From positions 2,542,001-2,606,000 of the forward strand of contig OZ245331.1 of NCBI GenBank assembly GCA_965226155.1: DNA of 64,000 nucleotides. Direction: 5' to 3'. Of this stretch, positions 9,418 to 17,628 are shown piece by piece. The position numbers were made by a program, and so were the translations under genes. The notes under the pieces were generated by a model. It saw nothing but the letters and a program-made list of their open reading frames with translations. It was not told the DNA's origin and did not search any database. Source of the DNA: G965226155 sp965226155. GTDB taxonomy: Bacteria; Pseudomonadota; Gammaproteobacteria; Eutrophobiales; Eutrophobiaceae. Every line of letters begins with the position of its first letter. Position 1 is the first letter of the stretch.

Positions 9418-11162
9418 ATGGATCTGAATGACTTGAACGCATTAGCTTCTCTGTCTGCGCTTACAAAAAATGAGCTGCAACAACTTCTTACGTTTGGTCA
9501 TGAGGTTTCCGTTCCAACCGATGAAATAATTATAGAGGAAGGCTCCACGGCGGAAAGCTTCTTCATTCTGGTGAAGGGCCGTGTAGAGGTCAGAAAAAGC
9601 GGGAATCATGTCACGGAACTCGACACTGGTGCATTTCTCGGTGAGATGGCGTTGTTCAATAATAATGTGCGCGTTAGCGAATTGATCACGCTGGAGCCTA
9701 CCGTACTCCTGGAAATACCAACAGACCAATTCTGGTCGCGTGTTTTACATCATGACCCCCTCGCAGTGAAAATAATGAAATCTCTCGGCCAGATAATGAC
9801 AGAGCGACTGCAACAGCAAGATGCGCGGCTGTTCAGCCAGATCGACAAGAACGATCCCGATCTTGCTAAACTTGTGACGGCCTTCGGGCCTATCAAACGT
9901 CAGTTGATGGCAGATTGGGCACTGAAATACCACTCCATCGGTCGGCCAGGCAAGCTTGCCATCGTCGCGACCAAACCAAGCGGCAGTGCAGCGGACCTGT
10001 CCGTCGCATATTCACCGGGCGAGTCTGAGCCTTGTCTCGCGATCGAAGCCGACGCGAATAAGGCATACGATTATACGGCAAAAGGCCAGCTGATCGGTGT
10101 CATCACCAACGGCACGGCGGTGCTTGGTCTCGGGAATATTGGTGCACTGGCGGCCAAGCCGGTAATGGAAGGCAAAGCAATTTTGTTCAAGCAATTCGCG
10201 GATATTGACGCCTTTGATATTGAGGTCAATGAAACTGACCCAAAGCGTTTTATAGAAATCGTCTGCCCGTTGCGCCCACATTCGGCGGTATCAATCTAGA
10301 AGATATCCGTGCACGGGAATGTTTTGATATCGAGCAAGAATGCAACAAACAGGCAGATATTCCGGTATTTCACGATGATCAACATGGGACCGCTATCATC
10401 TCCGGTGCCGCCCTGCTGAATGCGCTGGAACTAATAGAAAAAAAGATCGATGAGGTACGTGTTGTATTCTCCGGCGCCGGCGCCGCAGGATTTTCCTGTG
10501 CCAGGTATTTCCTCAGTCTCGGTGTTTCACCCGCTAATTTGATAATGACCGATGTTAACGGTGTGGTGTACAAGGGCAGAGGTGATGAGAATTATCTAAT
10601 GGAACTTGCGATAGATACTAAGTGGCGTAGCTTGGGGGAAGCCATTGAGGGGGCGGATGTCTTTCTCGGTGCCTCTGCGCCAGGAGTTCTAAGCCCGGAA
10701 ATGTTGCAAAGTATGAACAAGGATCCGATTGTCTTCGCCATGGCCAATCCTGTCCCAGAGATCGACTATCCTATCGCAATCAAGACCCGTTCTGATTTGA
10801 TCATGGGTACGGGGCGAAGTGATTATCCGAATCAGATCAATAATGTCAGTGCATTCCCCTACATTTTTCGTGGAGCACTTGATACATCCGCAGAAAGCAT
10901 CAACGAAGCAATGAAACATGCGGCGACCAAAACTCTAGCTTCGCTCGCCCGAGAACCAATCACCGAAGAGGCCGGATTTGAAGACCGGGAGCTAACTTTC
11001 GGAAAAAACTATATCATTCCGAAACCCTTCGACAGACGTCTGCTAATACGCGTGTCTGTAGCAGTCGCGGAAGCGGCAATGGAGACGGGTGTTGCGAGAA
11101 AAACCATTGATATCGAGGAATATAAACAGAAATTGAAAATCTTAGTGCAACTTACCGGGTAA
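9418..11162 (+). pseudogene. Malic enzyme with N-terminal cyclic-nucleotide-binding domain, frameshifted
   Basis: The first 145 codons form a cNMP-binding (Crp-type) beta-roll: EEGSTAESFFILVKGRVEV, then GAFLGEMALF. A complete malic enzyme follows, with GRPGKLAIVATKP, the catalytic-tyrosine segment SVAYSPGE, TNGTAVLGLGNIGALA, GKAILFKQFADIDAFDIE, HDDQHGTA and a GAGAAGFSCARY nucleotide fold. Malic enzyme oxidatively decarboxylates malate to pyruvate. A one-base frameshift near 10262-10268 separates the frames: the first ends at 10299, and the second continues PVAPTFGGINLEDI. Total coding length is about 581 codons, roughly a 430-residue malic enzyme plus the sensor domain. The N-terminal sensor suggests allosteric control by a cyclic nucleotide, which is inference. 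As written, only a truncated cNMP-plus-partial protein would be produced. Confidence 0.85.
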
Positions 11163-11265
11163 AGACGAGCCTACGATTCAAACTTGTACTTTCCCTCTTT
11201 AAAGATTGATATCAGATCAATGAGAGCATGATGATCTAGATTCGCAATTTAGGAGAATAAAATCC

Positions 11266-12348
11266 ATGAAACGTGCATATAATTTTTGTGCCGGACCCGC
11301 CGCTATACCCGAACCAGTATTGAATATAGCCAGGGATGAGTTACTCAACTGGGGAGAATCGGGTACATCAATCATGGAGATGACTCACCGCAGTGAAACC
11401 TTTCTGCAGATCGCACTTGAGGCTGAACAGAACCTGCGCGATCTAATGCATATCCCGGATAATTATAAAGTACTGTTCCTGCAGGGTGGTGCCAGCACGC
11501 AGTTTGCAATCGTGCCGATGAACTTGTTACGCGGCAAAACCACTGCGGACTATATACGCACCGGGATCTGGTCAAATAAGGCCATCGAACAGGCCAAACA
11601 GTTATGCGAAGTCAATATCGTTGCGGACACCATGGACAAGGGTTACAACTACATTCCAGAGTTTGAGACTTGGGAGCTTAACCCCGCTTCCGCCTATCTA
11701 CATTTTGCTTCGAATGAAACTATCGGTGGCGTTGAATTCAACTGGCTACCGGAAACAGACGAAGTGCCGCTCGTCGCCGACATGTCATCCAATATCCTAG
11801 CACGCCCGATCGGTGTTTCTAAGTACGGTTTGATCTATGCAGGGGCACAAAAAAATATTGGTCCATCCGGCATCACCGTTGTCATCGTCCGTGATGATTT
11901 GATTGATAATGCCGCCCCAATAACACCGATCTCATTTAACTATGAGATACAGGCGAAAGATTCATCACTGTATAACACACCTCCCACCTTCGCCTGGTAT
12001 TTAACTGGGCTCGTGTTCAAGTGGTTAAAGGAACAGGGTGGCCCGGAAGCGATTGCGGAGATCAATGAGCGAAAGGCTAAGAAACTTTATGCGGCCATTG
12101 ATGCTACTGATTTCTACATCAATGATGTTGCCGCCGACTGTCGATCCTTGATGAATATTCCATTTTAGTTATGCGATAAAAGTTTGGATCTCAAGTTTAT
12201 TATAGAAGCAGCAGAAGATGGATTATTAAATCTAAACGGATGGCGCACGGTTGGTGGTATGCGTGCCAGCATTTATAACGCCGTACCGGAAGAGGCAGTC
12301 GATGCGCTGGTCCAATTTATGAAGGATTTCGAAGCACGATACGGTTGA
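11266..12348 (+). pseudogene. serC: Phosphoserine aminotransferase with in-frame amber codon
   Basis: Encodes SerC (3-phosphoserine/phosphohydroxythreonine aminotransferase; serine and pyridoxal phosphate synthesis) at the full usual length of 360 residues. The start MKRAYNFCAGPAAIP, FLQGGASTQFA, GAQKNIGPSGI (the PLP-lysine region) and VGGMRASIYNA are all present. Codon 301 is TAG (12166-12168), immediately after MNIPF. After it the same frame continues with LCDKSLDLKF and runs to a TGA at 12346. In E. coli SerC the equivalent position is glutamine, so a single CAG-to-TAG change explains the lesion. The upstream AGGAGAATAAAATCC is a good ribosome site. No other lesion is seen, so the mutation may be recent, an assembly error or suppressed. 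Confidence 0.9.
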
Positions 12349-12431
12349 TATACAAATATCCGATCACTTACCTCACACCTAACATAGACGAGTTAGTCGG
12401 GAACTACTCGAACAAAATGGCAACACCCTCA

Positions 12432-12522
12432 ACGGTGGGCGCTTTTGGCACAAAGCAGACATACACGACAAGGTATAGAAATCCAACTAATCAATGTCCG
12501 CTATCGACCCAAAGCAGACATT
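12432..12522. repeat. GTCCGCTT palindromes, copies E and F as a pair
   Basis: Copy E (12432-12462) has the GGCAC-type loop and a decayed left arm. Copy F (12493-12522) has the CGACCC-type loop and good arms AATGTCCGCTAT and AAAGCAGACATT. The order of loop types matches the composite repeats at 14385 and 16708, but the spacer between them is different. They occupy the gap from 12349 to 12664, which holds no gene. Confidence 0.75.
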
Positions 12523-12664
12523 CGTATTAATAATTAATCTCCATTAATATCTGCCTGATATCAATCAATCTTGCTATCTGCATAATCTTTACCATACTAG
12601 ATATATGGTGTTCTACGACAACATGAATTATTTATAAAATAAACAATGGTAAAGGTGATTCAAA

Positions 12665-12965
12665 ATGTTTACTAAGAAGAGTCTCGATAATACTGAAAAA
12701 AAACAGAGTATTAAAGGAAGCCAATTATCTGGATGGATTGTGTGATCTAGCAATTGAAAGGCACTTCAAAAAGTATATAAAGTCATCTGACAAATATCAA
12801 TTTACATATGATTCCGCAGATACAATTGCTACCCTTATTTGCGAAGCATTAGTGAAAGATCTGGAAAATGAAATATGGCATCGAATTGCCCCCAAAATGA
12901 TGACACGTGTTGATGAAATGAAAAGACTCGCCATGGATGCGACTGGTAAAAACAAGCGTATCTAG
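12665..12965 (+). pseudogene. Small protein of unknown function with a frameshift in a poly-A run
   Basis: An ATG at 12665 with ribosome site AAAGGTGA opens a frame (MFTKKSLDNTEK) that stops 27 codons later. After a run of eight A at 12696-12703 the neighbouring frame carries on smoothly with RVLKEANYLDGLCDLAIERH and runs to TAG at 12963-12965. A one-base change in the A run would give a single protein of about 100 residues, charged and helical, with a central DTIATLICEALVKDLENEIW segment. I recognise no family. The slip could be real decay, programmed or transcriptional slippage, or a homopolymer error. Confidence 0.5.
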
Positions 12966-13003
12966 ATACTACTAAGAGTAGTCATTCTGATTCAAGACGA
13001 AAC

Positions 13004-13031
13004 CGACAACTATCGACCCAAAGCAGACATT
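13004..13031. repeat. GTCCGCTT palindrome, copy G, left arm decayed
   Basis: CGACCC-type loop and right arm AAAGCAGACATT are intact; the left arm is reduced to CGACAACTAT. It lies between the small unknown gene and the DUF2798 gene. Confidence 0.65.
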
Positions 13032-13158
13032 CTCAATTTAGTCAAAAGGTATGGTTTGCAACTAAATTCCCTGCCAAAATATCCAGAAGTACCTTACGGT
13101 TACTCGGGCCCGTTTATTCACTGTTAGGTGTTAAATTAAATATATATACGGAAGACAT

Positions 13159-13392
13159 ATGATTGATCGTAAACATCACCAAATTGTATTTTCATTTTTC
13201 ATGACATTGCTTATGTCATGTATTATGTCCCTCGTTATTAGCATTTTTAATTTAGGGCTAGTAAGCAATTTTATTGTCATATGGTTAAAGGCTTGGATTT
13301 TCGCCTTTGTCATCGCATTCCCTACAATTATTTTTATTTCACCAGTTGTTCATAAACTCGTTGAGTTTGCACTTTATGAAGATAGCAGTTAA
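13159..13392 (+). CDS. DUF2798 family small membrane protein
   Basis: A 77-residue protein with two transmembrane helices (about residues 8-31 and 37-60). It matches the short DUF2798 pattern: HHQIVFSFFMTLLMSCIMS at the start, a central FIVIWLKAW, and FPTIIFISPVVHKLVEF at the end. The usual length is 70-80 residues, so it is complete. Its function is unknown. It is the first of three closely spaced plus-strand genes (DUF2798, SixA-like, GFA), 34 bases ahead of the next, and may share a transcript with them. Confidence 0.8.
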   Translation: MIDRKHHQIVFSFFMTLLMSCIMSLVISIFNLGLVSNFIVIWLKAWIFAFVIAFPTIIFISPVVHKLVEFALYEDSS

Positions 13393-13426
13393 TAGATAAA
13401 TCGTTATACAAATAGGTATATTTGAA

Positions 13427-13891
13427 ATGGCCATGTATTTTGTTCAACACGGTTTGGCCCTACAAAAGGGAATAGACCCTAATCGCCCACTGTCTGAAAA
13501 AGGACGAAAAGAAATAGAGTGTATTTCTGCCTATCTGCGAAAGATGGGGGTCACTGTCAAGAAAGTCTGTCACAGTGGCAAAGCTAGGGCGAAGGAAACC
13601 GCTCAAATATTCGCAGATCAGATTGGAGATAGTAATGTATACGAGCTGTCCGGAATGAACCCAAATGATAACGTGATCGAATTTACAGCTGTCTTGAACG
13701 AAGATGACACTCTATATGTAGGTCATTTGCCACATTTAGGAAAACTGATTTCATATCTGACAACTGGAGATGAAGATGCTGGCGTGGTCGCATATGTAAA
13801 TGGTGGGATAGTTTGTGTTAAGAAAGATAGTACAGGACATCATATTGATTGGTATTTGATACCTTCAATGTGCGACGTCAATGTTACTTGA
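13427..13891 (+). CDS. SixA-like histidine phosphatase
   Basis: A 154-residue member of the histidine phosphatase (phosphoglycerate-mutase-like) superfamily closest to SixA, which removes phosphate from phosphohistidine on HPt domains. The N-terminus reads MYFVQHGLA, so the RHG signature is QHG: the catalytic histidine is kept and the arginine is replaced by glutamine, as in a known subset of SixA-like proteins. RPLSEKGRKEIECIS, CHSGKARAKETAQIF and the second histidine in LYVGHLPHLGKL are present. Its last 11 bases overlap the GFA gene, so the two are probably translationally coupled. Confidence 0.8.
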   Translation: MAMYFVQHGLALQKGIDPNRPLSEKGRKEIECISAYLRKMGVTVKKVCHSGKARAKETAQIFADQIGDSNVYELSGMNPNDNVIEFTAVLNEDDTLYVGHLPHLGKLISYLTTGDEDAGVVAYVNGGIVCVKKDSTGHHIDWYLIPSMCDVNVT

Positions 13892-14381
13892 AGGGTCATG
13901 TCATTGTGGCGTTGTGCGCTTCAAAGTCCGTTCAACTCATCCCTACCCGTATAACCTTTGCTACTGCTCGATTTGTCGGAAGACAGCTGGGGGCGGAGGA
14001 TATGCAATCAATCTTGGAGCGGAAAATTCGACACTCCAAGTTCAGGGTAAAGAAAATATTACCGTGTACCGTGCCAAGGTGTCGGACCTAGAGTCCGGAG
14101 TAACGACGGTAAGTCCTGCACAACGGCATTTTTGTCGAGTATGCGGCAGCGCTCTTTGGGCTTGGAACCCCCGCTGGTCCGAATTAATTCATCCTTTTGC
14201 TTCGGCGATCGATACTGAACTGTCCGTGCCACCGGAGCAAACCCATATAATGATAGGCTCGAAAGCTTCATGGGTTGAATTAGAGGTAGGTGAAAATGAT
14301 AAAGTTTTTGAAGGCTATCCTGACGAATCAATTGCGGAATGGCACAAACGTCTTGGTTTGGCAGATGATGCGGAAAAATAA
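13881..14381 (+). CDS. GFA (glutathione-dependent formaldehyde-activating) family protein
   Basis: A 166-residue zinc-binding protein. The characteristic cysteine sets are visible: GSCHCGVVRF near the start, CYCSICRKTAGGG and HFCRVCGSALW. The family is named for the Paracoccus enzyme proposed to join formaldehyde and glutathione, but most members have no demonstrated activity. The start ATG overlaps the end of the SixA-like gene. Palindrome unit H begins four bases after its stop and a terminator follows at 14513, ending the transcript. Confidence 0.88.
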   Translation: MLLEGSCHCGVVRFKVRSTHPYPYNLCYCSICRKTAGGGGYAINLGAENSTLQVQGKENITVYRAKVSDLESGVTTVSPAQRHFCRVCGSALWAWNPRWSELIHPFASAIDTELSVPPEQTHIMIGSKASWVELEVGENDKVFEGYPDESIAEWHKRLGLADDAEK

Positions 14382-14384
14382 ACC

Positions 14385-14473
14385 AATGTCCGCTTTTGGC
14401 ACAAAGCAGACATTTCATTGAATGCCAGTGAGTTAGTTTGACTAACGTCCGCTTTCGACCCAAAGCGGATATT
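14385..14473. repeat. Composite 89-bp repeat: two palindromes with conserved spacer (unit H)
   Basis: It consists of a 30-bp palindrome with TGGCAC loop (14385-14414), a 29-bp spacer beginning TCATTGAATGCCAG, and a second palindrome with CGACCC loop (14444-14473). An almost identical 89-bp unit lies at 16708-16796. The conserved spacer shows the pair moves or is copied as one unit. Confidence 0.85.
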
Positions 14474-14512
14474 CGCCAAATCAGTACATTCTAAGAAGTT
14501 AATTTAATGAAA

Positions 14513-14536
14513 AGAGGCCGAAAGGTCTCTTTTTTT
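14513..14536 (+). terminator. Rho-independent terminator
   Basis: Stem AGAGGCC/GGTCTCT (one G-U pair) with a GAAA tetraloop followed by a run of T. It is placed downstream of the DUF2798, SixA-like and GFA genes. Confidence 0.85.
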
Positions 14537-14661
14537 ACTTGCCTTTTGTGGCGCAACGCAAGCATTAATTGATTTAAAAAAGCGAACAGAACAAGATGAG
14601 GCATGAGACAAAAAGGACGTTGGTCTTTCTGCTTTTGGGTGACTTGTGTTAATCTTTTCAC

Positions 14662-15918
14662 ATGAAATCTACATCATTATTTCTCACCGCATGTATATTC
14701 ATTCTCAATGCAACACCGGTGATGTCACACCATGGCCGTGCCGCCAAATTTTTGGTTGATGACACCGTCACTATAGAAGGCAAGGTGACTTATTATCGAT
14801 GGAAGAATCCACACGTCTATATGGAAATACAAACAACAAATGAAAACAATGAAACTAAAACCTGGCTTATTGAACATGGTTCGCCCATAGCATTGAAAAG
14901 ACTAGGCTGGAAGAAAGATTCAATTAATGTAGGGGACAACGTCGTTGTTGTCGGCAATCCCAATCGGGATCGTAACAAAAATCATATGTACTGGAATCAA
15001 GTCACTCTTGAAAATGGAGAAATATTATATTTAGCGCAACGTAACCGGCCGTCCTCTGATCAATCACCTGCAAGCAATAATAATTCGTTAGTCACTAAAC
15101 CGACAATTCGGACAATTCGGAATAGATATAGGATTGCCGAAACCCCTTCACAAGATTTTTCCGGAACCTGGGCGCGCGGTGTAGATAACTCCTTGATTGC
15201 GAGATCAAATGATATCGAACCAGAGCAGGAATTTCTAAAACTGATTACACCCGATCTTCAGGACGGGTTCATGCCGGATCTTGGAACAGCAGAGGGCAAG
15301 GCCCTAATAGATGAAAAAATTGAAGATGATACCGAGACAGGTAGGTATTTAGAGCCACCACGAGATTGGCCGTTGACTAAACTGGGAGAAGAGCAGGTTT
15401 CCCGCCATGATTACCTTGATAATCCTTGGTACGATTGCCTAGAAAGGGGATTGCCCTATTTTACTGTCAAGACCCACAATTTTCTATGGACACGCTTTGA
15501 TGACCGAATTGAAATAAGCCAACAACAATACACATCAACCCGGACACTCTATTTAAACCAAGATAAACATCCCGATGACCTGAAACCGAGCCTGATGGGA
15601 CATTCCATCGGCTATTTTGATGAAGATGGCAGCCTACTGGTGGATACCATCGGCTTTATTGAAGGTGTGAGATGGGGTTTGGCCGCCGGACTGGAATCGA
15701 GTGAGCAAAAACGCGTTAGAGAACGTTATGCCCTGAGTAGGGATGGCTTGAAGATGGATATTTCAATCACGATTGAAGACCCGGTTTACCTGACGGAACC
15801 GGTGACGATTACTGGAAATTATTACTTCAAGGTAGCTAATGATCCCTTTGAACCTTATGTCTGCGATCTGGAGGCAACCCGGAAACACATGTCTCCACCA
15901 CTGAATACACCCAAGTAA
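14662..15918 (+). CDS. DUF6152 family periplasmic protein, paralogue of 5425-6495
   Basis: A 418-residue secreted protein with a signal peptide (SLFLTACIFILNATPVMS) and a mature start SHHGRAAKF. It shares with its paralogue the DDTVTIEGKV, RWKNPHVYME and GDNVVVVGNPNRD segments, the SGTWARG start of the second half, and HPDDLKPSLMGHSIG. It has about 60 extra residues in the linker (EPEQEFLKLITPDLQDG and following). The copy at 5425 is followed on its strand by an unknown secreted gene; this one is followed by a scrap of the TPR gene's C-terminus. The locus is therefore the remains of a duplicated TPR-DUF6152 pair in a different order. Confidence 0.8.
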   Translation: MKSTSLFLTACIFILNATPVMSHHGRAAKFLVDDTVTIEGKVTYYRWKNPHVYMEIQTTNENNETKTWLIEHGSPIALKRLGWKKDSINVGDNVVVVGNPNRDRNKNHMYWNQVTLENGEILYLAQRNRPSSDQSPASNNNSLVTKPTIRTIRNRYRIAETPSQDFSGTWARGVDNSLIARSNDIEPEQEFLKLITPDLQDGFMPDLGTAEGKALIDEKIEDDTETGRYLEPPRDWPLTKLGEEQVSRHDYLDNPWYDCLERGLPYFTVKTHNFLWTRFDDRIEISQQQYTSTRTLYLNQDKHPDDLKPSLMGHSIGYFDEDGSLLVDTIGFIEGVRWGLAAGLESSEQKRVRERYALSRDGLKMDISITIEDPVYLTEPVTITGNYYFKVANDPFEPYVCDLEATRKHMSPPLNTPK

Positions 15919-15923
15919 TGAAT

Positions 15924-15982
15924 GATCCCTGGAAGAACCCCGATTTGTAGAACTGCGTAACCGGATAGGGTCCTTAAACTGA
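15924..15982 (+). pseudogene. C-terminal remnant of the FlgO-like/TPR protein
   Basis: Read in the frame ending at TGA 15980-15982, this short stretch gives SLEEPRFVELRNRIGSLN. It closely matches the last residues of the protein encoded at 6593-8242 (DEPRFVELRNRIGFSN). Nothing upstream in that frame is preserved because the DUF6152 paralogue ends immediately before it. Confidence 0.8.
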
Positions 15983-15996
15983 CCCTCCCTTCCGTA

Positions 15997-16025
15997 AATG
16001 TCCGCTTTTGGCACAAAGGAGACAT
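15997..16025. repeat. GTCCGCTT palindrome, copy I
   Basis: Left arm AATGTCCGCTTT, TGGCAC loop and slightly decayed right arm AAAGGAGACAT. It lies between the TPR remnant and the convergent PilZ gene. Confidence 0.75.
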
Positions 16026-16048
16026 AAAAGACGATCGAGTAATAGGGT

Positions 16049-16453
16049 TTATTCTGACAGTTCGAGATTAAGATTCTCAATACTATCCGATGCTTCTTCA
16101 GATAGATTAATGAAATATAAACCGGAGTTAAATATGCGCGGGACAGTGTATGAAAAGGTACCCCAACGTTTGCGTGCACTCAATAATATTCTTTTCTCAT
16201 TATCACCATCCTTGGAAGCTCGAAACCAGATTTGAATCACTTTTCCATCATCAACGATCGGCTCAATGCTCTTTAATTTAAGTCCTTCTAAGTTCAAGTT
16301 TTTAGCATAACCCAATAGTTCATCGGTTTCCTGAGTAAAGACTTTCATCTGGGTGTTGAACCGTTTAAATTTTCGTTGTTCAGTCCACTCGTCTGGCATC
16401 TGATGTTTAGTTTCAGGTGCAAATTTCAATATCTTTTCATTGTGTAATCTCAT
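16049..16453 (-). CDS. PilZ-like domain protein (probable c-di-GMP binder)
   Basis: A 134-residue soluble protein. The arrangement EQRKFKRFNTQMKVF followed some 25 residues later by AKNLNLEGLKLKS resembles the PilZ signature (an RxxxR segment, then a D/N-x-S-x-x-G segment). The serine of the second motif is leucine here, so c-di-GMP binding is uncertain. The beta-rich middle (GKVIQIWFRAS) and length also fit a single PilZ domain. It stands alone on the minus strand between repeats. A diguanylate cyclase is encoded far away at 51545, which shows that c-di-GMP signalling exists in the organism. Confidence 0.6.
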   Translation of the reverse strand: MRLHNEKILKFAPETKHQMPDEWTEQRKFKRFNTQMKVFTQETDELLGYAKNLNLEGLKLKSIEPIVDDGKVIQIWFRASKDGDNEKRILLSARKRWGTFSYTVPRIFNSGLYFINLSEEASDSIENLNLELSE

Positions 16454-16707
16454 ATCGTGTTTGACCTTTATTATATCCCACTAAAATGCGTTAACTTTAA
16501 CCTTAAACCGAGCAATTAGCGTGCCAGTAATTGAGCAACTTAAGATAATTTTATAATGAGAGATATATCTATATGAATCGAATAGTTTTATATTTTCAGG
16601 AGTAGATCATTCTAAAGTAGTGCAAAATTAGTCGAGTGTAATATCAGCTTTCTTTGTGTCTTAAAGCAACGACATTTGATTACATCCGTGTAATTTAGAC
16701 GTACCAA
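16454..16707. other. AT-rich intergenic stretch
   Basis: No gene supported. It is the upstream region of the PilZ-like gene and ends at composite repeat unit J. The whole gap to the GYD gene is 475 bases. Confidence 0.5.
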
Positions 16708-16796
16708 AATGTCCGCTTTTGGCACAAAGCAGACATTTCATTGAATGCCAGTGAGTTAGTTTGACTAACGTCCGCTTTCGATCCAAAGCGGCCATT
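16708..16796. repeat. Composite 89-bp repeat: two palindromes with conserved spacer (unit J)
   Basis: The second copy of the unit at 14385-14473, with identical length and order: TGGCAC-loop palindrome (16708-16737), the same spacer, then a CGATCC-loop palindrome (16767-16796). It differs from unit H at only a few bases, mainly in the second palindrome. Confidence 0.85.
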
Positions 16797-16863
16797 AGTT
16801 TATCTGTCCTAAACATCCATCCATACAGGGTTCCATAGAACCAATAAGCTAGCAATTATCTCC

Positions 16864-16913
16864 TATACTTAAAAGTATAAGAATAATAATGATGTATTTA
16901 ACTACATCATTAT
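16864..16913. promoter_or_regulatory. Two tandem hairpins directly before the GYD gene ribosome site
   Basis: The first inverted repeat has perfect 7-bp arms TATACTT/AAGTATA (16864-16879). The second has perfect 11-bp arms ATAATGATGTA/TACATCATTAT around a six-base loop (16886-16913). The strong ribosome site AGGAGGGG starts two bases later. They could be operator sites or a 5'-leader structure controlling access to the ribosome site. Confidence 0.6.
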
Positions 16914-16928
16914 AGGAGGGGTAAAAAA

Positions 16929-17234
16929 ATGGCTACATATATCAGTTTACTCAGTTTCACCGATCAGGGAATCCGCAATATTAAAGATTCCCCAGCGCGT
17001 TCTGAAGATTTTAGAAAAATGGTTGAAGAAAAGTTAGGAATAACACTTAAAAGCATCTATTGGACTGTGGGTCGATATGACATCGTGCTAATCATGGAGG
17101 GATCTGATGAGGATACTACAACCGCACTTCTAAAGCTGTGTTCACTTGGAAATGTACGATCAGAAACGTTACGTGGTTACTCTAAAGATGAGTTTAAGAA
17201 CATCATAAGCCATATCCCAATAGGAGGCGCATAG
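16929..17234 (+). CDS. GYD domain protein
   Basis: A 101-residue protein matching the whole GYD family: MATYISLLSFTDQGIRNIKDSP at the start, KSIYWTVGRYDIVLIMEG with the family's GxYD-type segment (GRYD here), and LCSLGNVRSETLRGYS near the end. These ferredoxin-like-fold proteins are found in many prokaryotes and have no settled function. AGGAGGGG precedes the ATG and the hairpins at 16864-16913 lie just upstream. A small unknown gene follows 56 bases downstream. Confidence 0.88.
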   Translation: MATYISLLSFTDQGIRNIKDSPARSEDFRKMVEEKLGITLKSIYWTVGRYDIVLIMEGSDEDTTTALLKLCSLGNVRSETLRGYSKDEFKNIISHIPIGGA

Positions 17235-17290
17235 AAGAAAGTCATCCACTTGCATAAATAGATAGGAGATTAGTATTTGCACGGAAAAAT

Positions 17291-17542
17291 ATGTCTGAGG
17301 GAATTGATAAAACAAGGCTTGTACTACAAAGCATAGAATCTGTTTCCGGAATTTATTCTGTGGATATTTTCATCCGTCCTGATGGCAGTTTTGGCTTTGA
17401 AGAATTCCGAAAAGATCCTGAAGATATGGGTGAATGGACGAGAATACACAACTATTCTGTTTTAACTTTTATCAGTAAAAGTGATGCTCTAAAAGAAGCA
17501 AAGATACGTGTTAGTTGGTTGGATGAAGAGACCAAGAAATAA
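17291..17542 (+). CDS. Small protein of unknown function
   Basis: An 83-residue acidic, soluble protein that I do not recognise. The sequence (VSGIYSVDIFIRPDGSFGFEEFRKDPED, then an SDALKEAKIRVSWLDEETKK tail) looks like a compact alpha-beta domain. Its position shortly after the GYD gene on the same strand suggests a shared transcript. Palindrome copy K follows 56 bases after its stop. Confidence 0.55.
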   Translation: MSEGIDKTRLVLQSIESVSGIYSVDIFIRPDGSFGFEEFRKDPEDMGEWTRIHNYSVLTFISKSDALKEAKIRVSWLDEETKK

Positions 17543-17598
17543 CGAATGTTATCGCGGAGGTGACATTCCCTTGTGGGTAGAAGCGATTCAGATTGAGC

Positions 17599-17628
17599 AA
17601 CGTCCGCTTTCGACCCAAAGCAGACATT
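17599..17628. repeat. GTCCGCTT palindrome, copy K
   Basis: Arms AACGTCCGCTTT and AAAGCAGACATT around CGACCC. The stretch 17543-17866 around it holds no other supported feature. Confidence 0.8.

Noticed and set aside
1858..12348. Genetic-code reassignment of TAG
   Set aside because: Two genes have internal TAG, but TAG is also used as the terminal stop of apparently intact genes (DoxX at 8906, the unknown at 40427), so reassignment is unlikely; isolated mutation or suppression remains possible.
14059..14463. Minus-strand 134-codon open frame
   Set aside because: It runs antisense through the GFA gene and palindrome unit H; its start, MGRKRTLVKLTHWHSMKCLL, comes from the composite repeat, which also gives the same string at 16661-16855.
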